This document shows, in pieces, positions 1 through 8,087 of a stretch of 64,000 nucleotides of DNA; the stretch's first letter is position 1; each line of letters opens with the position of its first letter. Both the position numbers and the translations under genes were made by a program. The notes beneath the pieces were generated by a model. That model did not search any database. It saw only the letters and a list, made by a program, of their open reading frames with translations, and had not been told where the DNA came from. The stretch spans positions 62,001 to 126,000 of the forward strand of contig LJCV01000044.1 of NCBI GenBank assembly GCA_001298575.1. The letters run 5' to 3'. The DNA is from Actinobacteria bacterium OK074 (GTDB lineage: Bacteria; Actinomycetota; Actinomycetes; Streptomycetales; Streptomycetaceae).

Positions 1-117
1 GGGGACCAGGCTCTGGCCGCCGGCGATGACCTTCGCCTCGTCGCCCAGTTCGGCGAGCAGGGCGACCGTCTCGTCGGCACCGGCGGGCGCGTGGTATTCG
101 AACGGTGCCGGTTTCAT
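1..117 (-). CDS. Molybdenum hydroxylase FAD-binding subunit, N-terminal part (partial)
   Basis: Only the first 39 codons lie in the window; the gene runs off the left edge. The translation begins MKPAPFEYHAPAGADE and continues to VIAGGQSLVP, the N-terminus and first flavin-binding loop of CoxM/XdhB-type FAD subunits. These subunits pass electrons from the molybdenum and iron-sulfur centres to FAD. The start ATG overlaps the TGA stop of the large-subunit gene by four bases, so the two are probably translationally coupled. A small [2Fe-2S] subunit is expected further left but cannot be seen. Confidence 0.85.
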   Translation of the reverse strand, partial: MKPAPFEYHAPAGADETVALLAELGDEAKVIAGGQSLVP

Positions 118-2459
118 GCGCGCCCCCGGGCCTCTTCGACGAGGCCGACGATGGTCGCCGGTGTCAGCGGCAGCCGGCTGATCTCCACCCCGAGCGGTGC
201 GAGGGCGTCGGCGACCGCGTTCACGACGGCCGGTGCGGAGCCGATCGCGCCGCCCTCCCCCACGCCCTTGTGCCCGCCGGGCCCCGGGCCGGGCGTCTCG
301 ATGTGCCCGAGTTCGATGACGGGCACCTCGGTGGCGGTGGGCAGGAGGTAGTCCATGAAGGTGGTGGCCAGCGGGTTGCCGTCCTCGTCGTAGGCGAGGT
401 GTTCGTAGAGCGCGCCGCCGATGCCCTGGACGGTACCGCCGTAGATCTGGCCCTCCACCACGCTGGGGTTGATCATCGGCCCGCAGTCCTCGCTGACGAT
501 GTACCGCAGGAGGTGCACCGCGCCGGTCACCAGGTCCACCTCGCAGGTGCACAGATGGGTCGCGTTGGCCCAGATCATCAGGTGCGGGGTGCGGTAGCGG
601 CCGCTCGCCTCCAGCCCGGCCGGGACGTCCGGCGGCAGGGCGTGCACCTGGAAATAGGCGATGTCCGCGATCTCGGCGAGGGTGAGTCCCCGTTCCGGTT
701 CCCCTTTCACCCAGGCCCGGCCGCGGACCAACTCCAGGTCGTCGACGGCGACTTCGAGCCGGTGCGCGGCAATCGCCAGCATGCGGGCGCGCAGTCCAGC
801 GGCGGTCTCGGCGATGGCGCCCGCCGTCATCGGCCCCGAACGGCTGCCGCCGGTGCCGCTGCCGAACGGGGTCACCGCGGTGTCGCCCTGGACGGTGCTG
901 ACGTCCTCGATGGCCACACCGAGCGCGTCGGCGGTGAGCTGGACGACGGTCGTCTCCAGGCTGTTGCCGCACGACCCGCCCGCCACGTAGACGTTGACCT
1001 TGCCGGAGGGCTCGATGCGGATGGTCGCGCCCTCGGTGCCGTGGAAGGGCGTGCCGCCCGCGGTCGGTTCGACGTAGGTGCAGGTCCCGACGCCCAAGTA
1101 CCGCCCCTGCGCCCGGGCCCCGGCCTGCTCCCGCCGGAAGGCCGGGTAGTCGAGCATCCCCAGGGCCTGCTCGAAGGTCTCGTACGGGGTGATGTCGTCG
1201 TAGGGCATGCCATTGAAGTTCGCCGCCGGCAGGTCCTCGCGGCGCAGCAGGTTGCGGCGGCGCAGCTCGGCGGGGTCCATGCCGAGGCGGCGGGCGGCGG
1301 TGTCGAGGAGGACCTCGCGGGCCATCGACTCGAACTGCCAGGGGCCCCGGTAGGCCACCCGGCCACTGGTGTTGGAGAACACGAAGCGGGACCGGAAGGT
1401 GCCTTCGGGGATGCGGTAGGGGCCGGGGAAGAGCAGGCCGACGGCGATGCCGCTCTGCACCGGGGACGGCGTCGGATAGGCGCCCGCGTCCTGGACGTGG
1501 TCGAGGATGGCGGCCAGGATGCGGCCGTCGCCGTCCAGGGCCATGCGTGCCTCGCCGTGCTCGTGGCGCGCCTGGCCGGCCGCGAGGAGGTGCTCCTGCC
1601 GGTCCTCGATCCACTTGAGCGCGGCGGGCAGCCGGCGGGCCGCGAGCAGCACGCACATGTCCTCGCGCTGCGGCAGCACCTTCTGCCCGAACCCGCCGCC
1701 GGTGTCCCGCATCACCACCCGCACCCGGTGCTCGTCGACGCCGAGCAGCCGGGCGCAGAAGGAGCGGACCTCGTGCGGGGACTGGGTGGCCGCCCAGATG
1801 GTCATCTCGCCCGCGGGCGCGGACCATTCGGCGACGATGCCGCGGGTCTCCATCGGCACCGGGCCGTAGGACTGCTGGTGGAGGGTCACGCCCACGGTGT
1901 GCGGTGCGCCGTCGAAGACGGGCGCGAGGTCCGCCATCGGGCGTCCGGCGAGTTCTCCCACCAGGTTGCCGGGGTAGGCCGCGTGGACCGACTCGGCGGA
2001 CTCCGGCGCGGTGGCGTAGTCGACGACCGGCGGCAGTTCGTCGTAGTCGACCACGATCAGCTCGGCCGCGTCCTCCGCCGTGTAGCGGTCCACGGCGACG
2101 ACCATCGCCACCGGGTCCCCGACGAACCGCACCTCGCCCTCGGCGAGCGGCGGACGGGGTGTGTCCGGGTCGTCCCGCCCGTTCAGCGTGTACCACTGCT
2201 CGCGCACGCCGGGGTTGAGGTCCCGCGCGACGAACACGGCGTGCACGCCGTCCAGTTGGAGCGCCTCCGACACGTCGACTCCGGCGATGCGGGCCCGCGC
2301 GACGGGGCTGCGCACGAAGCAGGCGTGCAGCATGCCGGGCCGCACGACGTCGTCGACGAAGGTGCCGGTGCCGGTCAGCAGCCGCGGGTCCTCCACGCGC
2401 AGGGCGCGGGTGCCCGTGTAGCGCTGGTCGGGCGCCGCTTCGTCCGTGCTCCGTGCCAT
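114..2459 (-). CDS. Molybdenum hydroxylase large subunit (CO/xanthine dehydrogenase family)
   Basis: This 781-residue protein is the molybdopterin-cytosine-dinucleotide subunit of a three-subunit hydroxylase that oxidises a small carbonyl or N-heterocyclic substrate. Visible family motifs are the N-terminal 'a/b hammerhead' region (RVEDPRLLTGTGTFVDD), the cofactor loop TQSPHEVR, the GGGFGQK loop, and GVGEGGAIGSAPAV with the active-site Glu near the C-terminus. The active-site loop reads AYRGPWQ. From memory this is neither the form I CODH (AYRCSFR) nor the form II (AYRGAGR) signature, so the substrate is probably not CO. I chose the ATG at 2459 because GAGGTG lies 9 bases upstream; the frame stays open to 2564 but that would cover the operators. 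A TetR gene is divergent. Confidence 0.88.
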   Translation of the reverse strand: MARSTDEAAPDQRYTGTRALRVEDPRLLTGTGTFVDDVVRPGMLHACFVRSPVARARIAGVDVSEALQLDGVHAVFVARDLNPGVREQWYTLNGRDDPDTPRPPLAEGEVRFVGDPVAMVVAVDRYTAEDAAELIVVDYDELPPVVDYATAPESAESVHAAYPGNLVGELAGRPMADLAPVFDGAPHTVGVTLHQQSYGPVPMETRGIVAEWSAPAGEMTIWAATQSPHEVRSFCARLLGVDEHRVRVVMRDTGGGFGQKVLPQREDMCVLLAARRLPAALKWIEDRQEHLLAAGQARHEHGEARMALDGDGRILAAILDHVQDAGAYPTPSPVQSGIAVGLLFPGPYRIPEGTFRSRFVFSNTSGRVAYRGPWQFESMAREVLLDTAARRLGMDPAELRRRNLLRREDLPAANFNGMPYDDITPYETFEQALGMLDYPAFRREQAGARAQGRYLGVGTCTYVEPTAGGTPFHGTEGATIRIEPSGKVNVYVAGGSCGNSLETTVVQLTADALGVAIEDVSTVQGDTAVTPFGSGTGGSRSGPMTAGAIAETAAGLRARMLAIAAHRLEVAVDDLELVRGRAWVKGEPERGLTLAEIADIAYFQVHALPPDVPAGLEASGRYRTPHLMIWANATHLCTCEVDLVTGAVHLLRYIVSEDCGPMINPSVVEGQIYGGTVQGIGGALYEHLAYDEDGNPLATTFMDYLLPTATEVPVIELGHIETPGPGPGGHKGVGEGGAIGSAPAVVNAVADALAPLGVEISRLPLTPATIVGLVEEARGRA

Positions 2460-2520
2460 CCGTTGGTTCACCTCGATGTGACCGTCGGGGACGGGTCGGT
2501 CGGCCTCCGGGGATCCGGAC

Positions 2521-2562
2521 GCTGAACGAGTGTTCAACACAGATGCTGAACAACTGTTTAAC
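2521..2562. promoter_or_regulatory. Tandem operator pair between TetR gene and molybdenum hydroxylase
   Basis: Two near-identical 18-bp imperfect palindromes lie at 2521-2538 (GCTGAACGAGTGTTCAAC) and 2545-2562 (GCTGAACAACTGTTTAAC). Both fit GYTGAAC-N4-GTTYARC, with centres 24 bp apart. They sit in the divergent gap between the hydroxylase start (2459) and the TetR start (2598), where a TetR dimer pair would block both promoters. Binding by the neighbouring TetR protein is inferred from position. Confidence 0.6.
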
Positions 2563-2597
2563 ATCGGCTCCCGGGGCCGTCAAGGACAATGAGGGGC

Positions 2598-3236
2598 ATG
2601 ACCGCACCTCGCCGTATGGGCACCGAGAACTCCAAGACCCGCCAGGTCCTGCTCGACGTCACCGAGCGGCTGATGCTCAAGGAGGGGTACGCCTCGGTGG
2701 GTGTGCGCCGCGTGGCGCGCGAGGCCGAGGTCGCCCCGGCGCTGGTGCTGTACTACTTCCGCACCCTCGACGACCTCTTCCTCGCCGTACTGCGCCGCCG
2801 TGCCGACCAGGAGCTGGAGACCTCCGCCCGCCTGCTCGACTCCGCCCGTCCGCTACGGGCCCTGTGGGACCTGAGCAGCCAGCCGGGCGCCGCCCTCATC
2901 TCGGAGTTCATGGCCCTGTCCCATCACCGCACGGCCATCCGGGCCGAGCTGTGCGACCACGCGGAGCGGTATCGCCGCCTCCAGGTGGAGATCCTCACCA
3001 GGAAGGCCGCCGAGGAGGGCCTTCCGCTTCCCGAGGGCGTCCCTCCCGTCGCCCTCCTGGTCCTCACCACGGCGCTCGCCCGGGTCCTCGTGATCGAGCG
3101 GGGCATGGGCATGACCGACGGGCACGCGGAGACCGAGGCCCTCGTGGAGCGGTTGCTCCGGCAGTTCGAGGGCGCCCCGTTGCCCGGCGTCGCCGACTCC
3201 CGGGTGGCGGTCTCCGGCGACGGGGGCACGGCCTGA
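2598..3236 (+). CDS. TetR-family transcriptional regulator
   Basis: A 212-residue protein with an N-terminal TetR helix-turn-helix: TRQVLLDVTERLMLKEGYAS, then VRRVAREAEVAPALVLYYF, the typical recognition helix ending in YYF. The C-terminal two thirds is helical ligand-binding domain. Three in-frame ATGs exist (2589, 2598, 2616); 2598 is preferred because AAGGA at 2582-2586 is well spaced for it. The gene is divergent from the molybdenum hydroxylase operon and shares the two palindromes at 2521-2562, so it is probably the repressor of that operon and of itself. The effector is unknown. Confidence 0.85.
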   Translation: MTAPRRMGTENSKTRQVLLDVTERLMLKEGYASVGVRRVAREAEVAPALVLYYFRTLDDLFLAVLRRRADQELETSARLLDSARPLRALWDLSSQPGAALISEFMALSHHRTAIRAELCDHAERYRRLQVEILTRKAAEEGLPLPEGVPPVALLVLTTALARVLVIERGMGMTDGHAETEALVERLLRQFEGAPLPGVADSRVAVSGDGGTA

Positions 3237-3310
3237 CGACCCTCGCCCCGTCCGTCGGCGTCCGCGCACGTGACCACCGCCCGCTCAGCGTCGATACTTT
3301 CGGGAGCAGG

Positions 3311-3332
3311 CTTCCAGAACGCACCACCTGGA
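3311..3332. promoter_or_regulatory. Inverted repeat upstream of dhaK
   Basis: TTCCAG (3311-3316) and CTGGAA (3327-3332) form a perfect inverted repeat with a 10-bp spacer, 48 bp before the dhaK start. It could be an operator of the dihydroxyacetone kinase operon or a small hairpin in its leader. No regulator gene is next to it. Confidence 0.35.
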
Positions 3333-3379
3333 AAAACAAAGGTCTGGGGCCCAGCGGCCCGTCGCACCGGGAGGTACCC

Positions 3380-4372
3380 ATGAAGATGCTGATCAACGTC
3401 GCGGAATCGGTCGTCACGGATGCGCTGAGGGGGATGGCGGCGGCTCACCCGGAGCTGACGGTGGACGTGGAGAACCGGGTGATCGTACGGCGGGACGCCC
3501 CCGTGGCCGGGAAGGTCGCGCTCGTCTCCGGCGGCGGATCGGGGCACGAGCCGCTGCACGGCGGTTTCGTCGGCCCGGGCATGCTGTCGGCCGCCTGCCC
3601 CGGCGAGGTGTTCACCTCCCCGGTGCCGGACCAGATGGTGCGGGCCGCGGCGGCGGTGGACAGCGGCGCGGGCGTGCTGTTCATCGTGAAGAACTACACC
3701 GGCGACGTCCTCAACTTCGACATGGCCCAGGAACTGGCCGAGGACGAGGGCATCCGGGTCGCGAAGGTCCTCGTCGACGACGACGTGGCCGTCACCGACA
3801 GCCTGTACACGGCCGGGCGGCGCGGCACGGGCGCGACGCTGTTCGTGGAGAAGATCGCGGGCGCGGCGGCGGACGAGGGGCAACCGCTGGAGCGCGTCCA
3901 GTCGGTGGCCCGGCAGGTCAACGAGAACTCCCGCAGTTTCGGCGTGGCGCTGGCCGCGTGCACCACCCCCGCCAAGGGCAGCCCGACCTTCGATCTGCCG
4001 CCGGGGGAACTGGAGTTGGGCGTCGGCATCCACGGTGAACCCGGGCGCGAGCGGCGCGGCATGATGACGGCCCGGGAGATCGCCGACTTCTCGGTGCAGG
4101 CGATCCTGGACGACTTCCACCCGCGCAACCCGGTCCTCGTCCTCGTCAACGGCATGGGCGCGACACCGCTGCTGGAGCTGTACGGCTACAACGCGGAGGT
4201 CCAGCGGGTCCTCGCCGAACGCGGCGTCGCGGTGGCCCGCACCCTGGTCGGCAACTACGTCACCTCGCTCGACATGTCCGGCGCGTCGGTCACCCTCTGC
4301 CAGATCGACGAGGAGCTGCTCCGGCTGTGGGACGCGCCGGTGAGCACGCCGGGGTTGCGCTGGGGGCGGTGA
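3380..4372 (+). CDS. dhaK: Dihydroxyacetone kinase subunit DhaK
   Basis: The 330-residue substrate-binding subunit of PTS-dependent dihydroxyacetone kinase. DhaK binds dihydroxyacetone and receives phosphate from ADP-bound DhaL. The sequence shows the N-terminal GGGSGHEPLHGGFVG signature, NYTGD, and GIHGEPG, whose His is residue 218 here. In E. coli DhaK the equivalent His forms a covalent hemiaminal with the substrate. Length matches the family. The start ATG at 3380 follows GGGAGG. It is the first gene of dhaK-dhaL-dhaM, which feeds dihydroxyacetone into glycolysis as dihydroxyacetone phosphate. Confidence 0.96.
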   Translation: MKMLINVAESVVTDALRGMAAAHPELTVDVENRVIVRRDAPVAGKVALVSGGGSGHEPLHGGFVGPGMLSAACPGEVFTSPVPDQMVRAAAAVDSGAGVLFIVKNYTGDVLNFDMAQELAEDEGIRVAKVLVDDDVAVTDSLYTAGRRGTGATLFVEKIAGAAADEGQPLERVQSVARQVNENSRSFGVALAACTTPAKGSPTFDLPPGELELGVGIHGEPGRERRGMMTAREIADFSVQAILDDFHPRNPVLVLVNGMGATPLLELYGYNAEVQRVLAERGVAVARTLVGNYVTSLDMSGASVTLCQIDEELLRLWDAPVSTPGLRWGR

Positions 4373-4447
4373 GCGGCGGCTGTTGACCCGGCCCCCGGCC
4401 CACCCACAACCTTTGACCAGCACCGCAACCCACAACCCGCACGCACC

Positions 4448-4482
4448 GCACCCCGCACCCCGCACCCCGCACCCCGCACCCC
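4448..4482 (+). repeat. Five tandem copies of a 7-bp unit before dhaL
   Basis: GCACCCC is repeated five times without error, ending two bases before the AAGGAG ribosome binding site of dhaL. It lies in the 123-bp spacer between dhaK and dhaL. Such a G-poor, unstructured tract may keep the binding site open, and copy number could vary between strains by slippage; both ideas are inference. Confidence 0.8.
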
Positions 4483-4495
4483 GCAAGGAGTTCCC

Positions 4496-5122
4496 GTGCT
4501 CGACGCCGACTTCTTCCGCCGTTGGATGGCGGCCACCGCCGCCTCCGTGGACCGTGAGGCCGAGCGGCTCACCGAACTCGACTCACCCATCGGCGACGCC
4601 GACCACGGCAGCAACCTCCAGCGCGGCTTCCGCGCCGTGGCGGCCACGCTGGACAAAGAGGCACCCGACACCCCCGGCGCCGTCCTCACGGTGGCCGGCC
4701 GGCAGCTGATATCGACCGTGGGCGGCGCGTCCGGACCGCTCTACGGCACCCTCCTGCGCCGTACCGGCAAGGCGCTCGGGGACGCGGCGGAGGTGTCCGT
4801 GGCGCAGCTGGCGGAGGCGCTGCGCATCGGTGTCGTCGCGGTACGGGCGCTGGGCGGGGCCTCGCCCGGCGACAAGACCATGATCGACGCGCTGGTACCG
4901 GCGGCCGACGCGCTGGCCGAGTCCTTCGACGCGGCGCGCACGGCCGCCGAGGAGGGGGCGCTGGCGACGACACCGCTGCTGGCCCGCAAGGGCCGGGCGA
5001 GCTACCTGGGCGAACGCAGCGTCGGACACCAGGATCCCGGCGCCACCTCCGCGGCCCTGCTGATCGCCGCGCTCGCCGAGACCGCGGAAGCCACGAAGAC
5101 CACGGAGGTCACCGATGAGTGA
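4496..5122 (+). CDS. dhaL: Dihydroxyacetone kinase subunit DhaL
   Basis: The 208-residue nucleotide-binding subunit. DhaL carries tightly bound ADP, which is rephosphorylated by DhaM and then used to phosphorylate dihydroxyacetone on DhaK. LDSPIGDADHGSNL near residue 30 is the Asp-rich Mg-ADP motif, and GGASGPLYGTLLRR follows as the second nucleotide loop; both are diagnostic. The GTG start at 4496 has AAGGAG five bases upstream. The stop at 5122 overlaps the dhaM start at 5115, so the last two genes are translationally coupled. Confidence 0.96.
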   Translation: MLDADFFRRWMAATAASVDREAERLTELDSPIGDADHGSNLQRGFRAVAATLDKEAPDTPGAVLTVAGRQLISTVGGASGPLYGTLLRRTGKALGDAAEVSVAQLAEALRIGVVAVRALGGASPGDKTMIDALVPAADALAESFDAARTAAEEGALATTPLLARKGRASYLGERSVGHQDPGATSAALLIAALAETAEATKTTEVTDE

Positions 5123-5531
5123 GGACACCGGCAAGATCGTCGGCATCGTGCTCGTCTCGCACAGCGCCGCCGTCGCCGCCTCGGTCGCCGAGCTGGTCCA
5201 GGGGCTCGTGGGCGCCGGCGGCGGCGTCCCGGTGGCCCCGGCGGGCGGGACCGAGGACGGCGGCCTCGGCACGAGCGCCGAGCTGATCGCGGCCGCGGCC
5301 GCCTCGGTGGACCGGGGCGCGGGCGTCGCCGTCCTGGTGGACCTGGGCAGTTCGGTCCTCACGGTGAAGGCCCTGCTCGCCGAGGGCGACGAACTCCCGG
5401 ACCGCACCCGCCTGATCGACGCCCCCTTCGTGGAGGGCGCGGTCGCCGCGCAGGTGACGGCCTCGACGGGCGCGGACCTGACCGCGGTGGAGATGGCGGC
5501 CCGGGAGGCGTACACCTACCGCAAGGAGTAG
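5115..5531 (+). CDS. dhaM: PTS phosphotransferase subunit DhaM (EIIA-type)
   Basis: A 138-residue EIIA-mannose-like domain that accepts phosphate from HPr and rephosphorylates the ADP on DhaL. The phosphorylatable His sits in IVLVSHSAAVA near residue 16, and VLVDLGSSVLTV is typical of the fold. It consists of the EIIA domain only, without the HPr and EI-like domains of E. coli DhaM, so general PTS proteins encoded elsewhere must supply phosphate. The start ATG lies inside the end of dhaL and uses GGAGG at 5104-5108. Confidence 0.93.
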   Translation: MSEDTGKIVGIVLVSHSAAVAASVAELVQGLVGAGGGVPVAPAGGTEDGGLGTSAELIAAAAASVDRGAGVAVLVDLGSSVLTVKALLAEGDELPDRTRLIDAPFVEGAVAAQVTASTGADLTAVEMAAREAYTYRKE

Positions 5532-5560
5532 GACACCCGACCGGACGGCCTCTAGTTCTC

Positions 5561-6253
5561 CTAGTTCTCCCGGAGGAACTTCCGCGCCAGTTTCTCCCCT
5601 TGCCGCACCGCCGCCGTGTGGTCCTCGATGGGGGACACGGACGAATTCTTGAAGACGATGTAGGTCACCCCCGAGCCCGTGCCGCCGCGGCGCGGGTCGG
5701 GGCTGATGCCGAGCGCCTTGGCGGTGGCGTAGGAAGCCTCGCCGATGATGTCGTGCGGGCCGGTGTCGCCGACGACGGCGTACTGGACCCGGCCCCGGTA
5801 GATCACGGCGGCGACGGCACCGCCGTGGACGCCGTGGTCGCGGTGGTTCCAGATGCCGCTGGCCGTGGGGACGACGATGTACGGGAGCGTCTCGGCGTCC
5901 AGGTGCCGTCCGTCGGACTGCTGGTAGGCGGTGGCCGGGGCGAAGAGCGGGTCGGTGCGCCGGTTGCACAGGCGGCCGGGGCGGCCGTCGCAGTCGATGT
6001 CCATGTCGGCCTTCCAGAAGACCGCGCCCTTGGTGCCGCACACGGGGATGTCGGCGCGGGCCCCGTCGTCGCTGCGGTAGCGGCCGTTGGACACGGGGAC
6101 GCAGTCACGCGCCTTGGCGAGCAGCTCGGCGGCCAGGACCCCGCCCTCGCGCGCCACCGCCCGGGACGGGTGGGAACGGGCTGCGGCGGGCAGCGTCGTG
6201 GGGGCCAGCAGGGCGACACCGGCCGCGGCCAGCGTCAGCGACTGTAGACGCAC
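5561..6253 (-). CDS. Secreted chitosanase, glycoside hydrolase family 75
   Basis: A 230-residue secreted enzyme that hydrolyses chitosan. A Sec signal peptide of about 25 residues (basic MRLQS, hydrophobic core, cleavage near AAA-RS) precedes the GH75 domain. Diagnostic stretches are KADMDIDCDG and VVGDTGPHDIIGEASY, which hold the acidic catalytic residues of the family, and the domain ends with FKNSSV near the C-terminus. The start is GTG at 6253, with an AGAGG stretch upstream. It converges with dhaM only 29 bp away. Regulation cannot be read from the sequence. Confidence 0.9.
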   Translation of the reverse strand: MRLQSLTLAAAGVALLAPTTLPAAARSHPSRAVAREGGVLAAELLAKARDCVPVSNGRYRSDDGARADIPVCGTKGAVFWKADMDIDCDGRPGRLCNRRTDPLFAPATAYQQSDGRHLDAETLPYIVVPTASGIWNHRDHGVHGGAVAAVIYRGRVQYAVVGDTGPHDIIGEASYATAKALGISPDPRRGGTGSGVTYIVFKNSSVSPIEDHTAAVRQGEKLARKFLREN

Positions 6254-6839
6254 GGTAAGAGAGCCTCTCCGGGGGACGGCTGACGGTCACTCACCCAACC
6301 TGGTGCCGCTCCCGGCGCCCGGCCACCGGTGGGGGGCCGGACGGTGCACGGGCGCCCTCGGGCGGACTCTCGCGCGGGCTGCCACGCGCACCGTCACGCG
6401 GACTCTCGGGCGGCCGAACGGCCCGGCGGTACGCCCGCGACCGCCCGGCCACCCGGACCGGCACGGCACGAGCGACGACAGCGGTGCGCGCCGGAGGCAT
6501 GAACTGCCGTCCAGGGAAGGCCAGTTCACGCCGCGTCAGGCATCAGCATACGTAGCCGTCGACTCGTCCCGCGAGCCGGTGACCGGCGGACGCGTACACG
6601 TGGATGCCCGTTCGCCCCAGTGGGCAGGACGCGGGCCGCCCGCCCCTCCCGTACCGCCACCCGTGTGATGACGAACCATCAACCGTCCCCCGGACGCAGG
6701 AACCCGTCACCTGCCCGGGCCCCGCCCGCATGCGGACCGGGCCGGAGGCACGTTGGCTCTGACTCAGGCGGCACGGGCGTTCCCGATCATCGGCGGCGCA
6801 AGGGATGTACCGCCAACCGTGTCCCTGGAGGGCAGTCCT
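6254..6839. other. Intergenic region of 586 bp without a supported gene
   Basis: This divergent gap separates the chitosanase (leftward) from the secreted protein gene (rightward). Open frames in it are short, Arg/Pro/Gly-rich and look like GC-rich noise. The only structure I noted is a 7-bp inverted repeat TGAACTG/CAGTTCA (6500-6506 and 6522-6528, 15-bp spacer) that could be an operator for either gene. Both promoters should lie here but no convincing -35/-10 pair stands out. Confidence 0.6.
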
Positions 6840-7382
6840 ATGCGTACCAACCGGCTCCTCGTCCGCTCCGGCCTGACCGTGGTCGCCGTCGCCACGCTTC
6901 CGCTCGTCCTGGCCGCCCCGGGAGCCTCGGCCGCGGCCTCGGGCATCTCGGTGAGCACGAGCGGTTCCACCGTCTCGGTCACCACCACCTCGTGTGCCCA
7001 GGTCAACGGCAGTTTCGGCAACGCCTCGCTGCTGTCCAGCGGGCAGTCGAGCTTCGCCCAGGGGCGCCAGGCGGCGCTGGCGGGGGCGAACGGCACCCAG
7101 TCGGCGGCCTGGTCGAACGTCGGCTCCGGCACCTTCACCGTCGTCGTGGTCTGTTCGAACGGCACGTCGGCGGGTCAGCAGGCCGTCGCCGTCTCCGCCT
7201 CCTCGACCAGGACCCCGGCGTCCACCTCGGCCTCACCGACACGTGGCGTCCTGGGCGGCATGGGCGGTTCGGTCAAGGACTACGGCCCGCTCACCCTCGC
7301 GGCGGGCGGCGCCCTGGTCGCCACCGGAACGGTGGCCGCGGCCTGGTTCCTGCGCCGCCGCACCCGGCCGCGCCACTACTGA
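6840..7382 (+). CDS. Secreted, C-terminally membrane-anchored protein of unknown function
   Basis: A 180-residue protein. An N-terminal signal peptide (MRTNRLLVRSGLTVVAVATL, cleavage near ASAAAS) leads to a Ser/Thr/Gly/Val-rich domain with two cysteines (TTSCAQVNG and VVVCSNG) that probably form a disulfide. A Ser/Thr/Pro linker, one transmembrane segment (residues ~150-170) and a basic tail RRRTRPRHY follow. The layout is that of a surface protein anchored by a membrane segment; there is no LPXTG/LAXTG sortase motif. GGAGGG upstream supports the ATG at 6840. I cannot assign a function. Confidence 0.8.
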   Translation: MRTNRLLVRSGLTVVAVATLPLVLAAPGASAAASGISVSTSGSTVSVTTTSCAQVNGSFGNASLLSSGQSSFAQGRQAALAGANGTQSAAWSNVGSGTFTVVVVCSNGTSAGQQAVAVSASSTRTPASTSASPTRGVLGGMGGSVKDYGPLTLAAGGALVATGTVAAAWFLRRRTRPRHY

Positions 7383-7398
7383 CGGCCCGTACGGCGTT

Positions 7399-7444
7399 CG
7401 ACGGCCGTTCCCCGGGAGCTACGACTCCTGGGTAACGGCCGTCG
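7399..7444. terminator. Bidirectional hairpin terminator
   Basis: A 20-bp stem with 18 matches (7399-7418 against 7425-7444) and a 6-base loop lies between the convergent secreted-protein gene and the PadR gene. It contains the last codons of the PadR gene. There is no U-tract, as is usual in Streptomyces, so it may act in both directions. Confidence 0.7.
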
Positions 7445-8024
7445 CGTCGCAGTCCCCGGAAGGCGCGTCGTGGTTCCCGGAAACCGTGGGCGGCAGTTCG
7501 CCGAACTCCGCCAGCGCCCGCGTCAGCCACTGCGTCCAGAAGGTCTCCAGGTCGATGCCGGCCCGCAGCACCAGGTGCCGGACGCGGTCCTGGGCGCTGT
7601 CCCGGCCGGGCCCGAAGTCCCGTGCCTCGATCTCCTCGTACTCGGCCAACTGCCGTGCGTGCAGGTCGAGATGACGGCGCAGGTCGGCTTCGATGCCCTC
7701 CGTGCCGACGACGGCGGAGGCGCGCAGCCGCAGCAGCAGGGGGTCGCGCGGCGGCTTGGGGTCCTGGGCGGCGGCGGTCCAGCGGGCGAGTTCGGCCCGG
7801 CCGGCGGGGAGCACCTCGTACGCCTTCTTCTGCCCGCGCGTGGGTCCCTCGGACGGCAGGGCCCGGATGTGGCCCTCGGCCTCCAGCCGTCCCAGTTCAC
7901 GGTAGATCTGCTGGTGCGTGGCGGACCAGAAGTACCCGATCGACCGGTCGAACCGCCGGGTCAACTCCAGCCCCGAGGACGGCTTTTCGAGCAGGGCGGT
8001 GAGGATCGCGTGCGGGAGTGACAT
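7419..8024 (-). CDS. PadR-family transcriptional regulator
   Basis: A 201-residue protein with an N-terminal PadR winged helix (AILTALLEKPSSGLELTRRFDRSIGYFW, then HQQIYRELGRLEAEGHI and the wing GQKKAYEVLPAGRAEL) and a C-terminal helical Vir_act_alpha_C-type dimerisation domain (residues ~95-175). The pattern fits PadR subfamily 1, repressors that usually control transporters or detoxifying enzymes. No such target is adjacent: the upstream neighbour is an IclR gene on the same strand and the downstream gene is convergent. The last codons lie inside a terminator hairpin. Confidence 0.88.
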   Translation of the reverse strand: MSLPHAILTALLEKPSSGLELTRRFDRSIGYFWSATHQQIYRELGRLEAEGHIRALPSEGPTRGQKKAYEVLPAGRAELARWTAAAQDPKPPRDPLLLRLRASAVVGTEGIEADLRRHLDLHARQLAEYEEIEARDFGPGRDSAQDRVRHLVLRAGIDLETFWTQWLTRALAEFGELPPTVSGNHDAPSGDCDATAVTQES

Positions 8025-8087
8025 GGGGGCATCCTACGGAGCCGGCCGCCCGGTCCCGGGGGTCGCCGCGGGGTGCCGGTGCCGTGC

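Noticed and set aside
6620-7435. Open frame starting before the secreted protein gene
   Set aside because: It is out of frame with the signal-peptide-bearing protein, Arg/Pro/Gly-rich and lacks a ribosome binding site.
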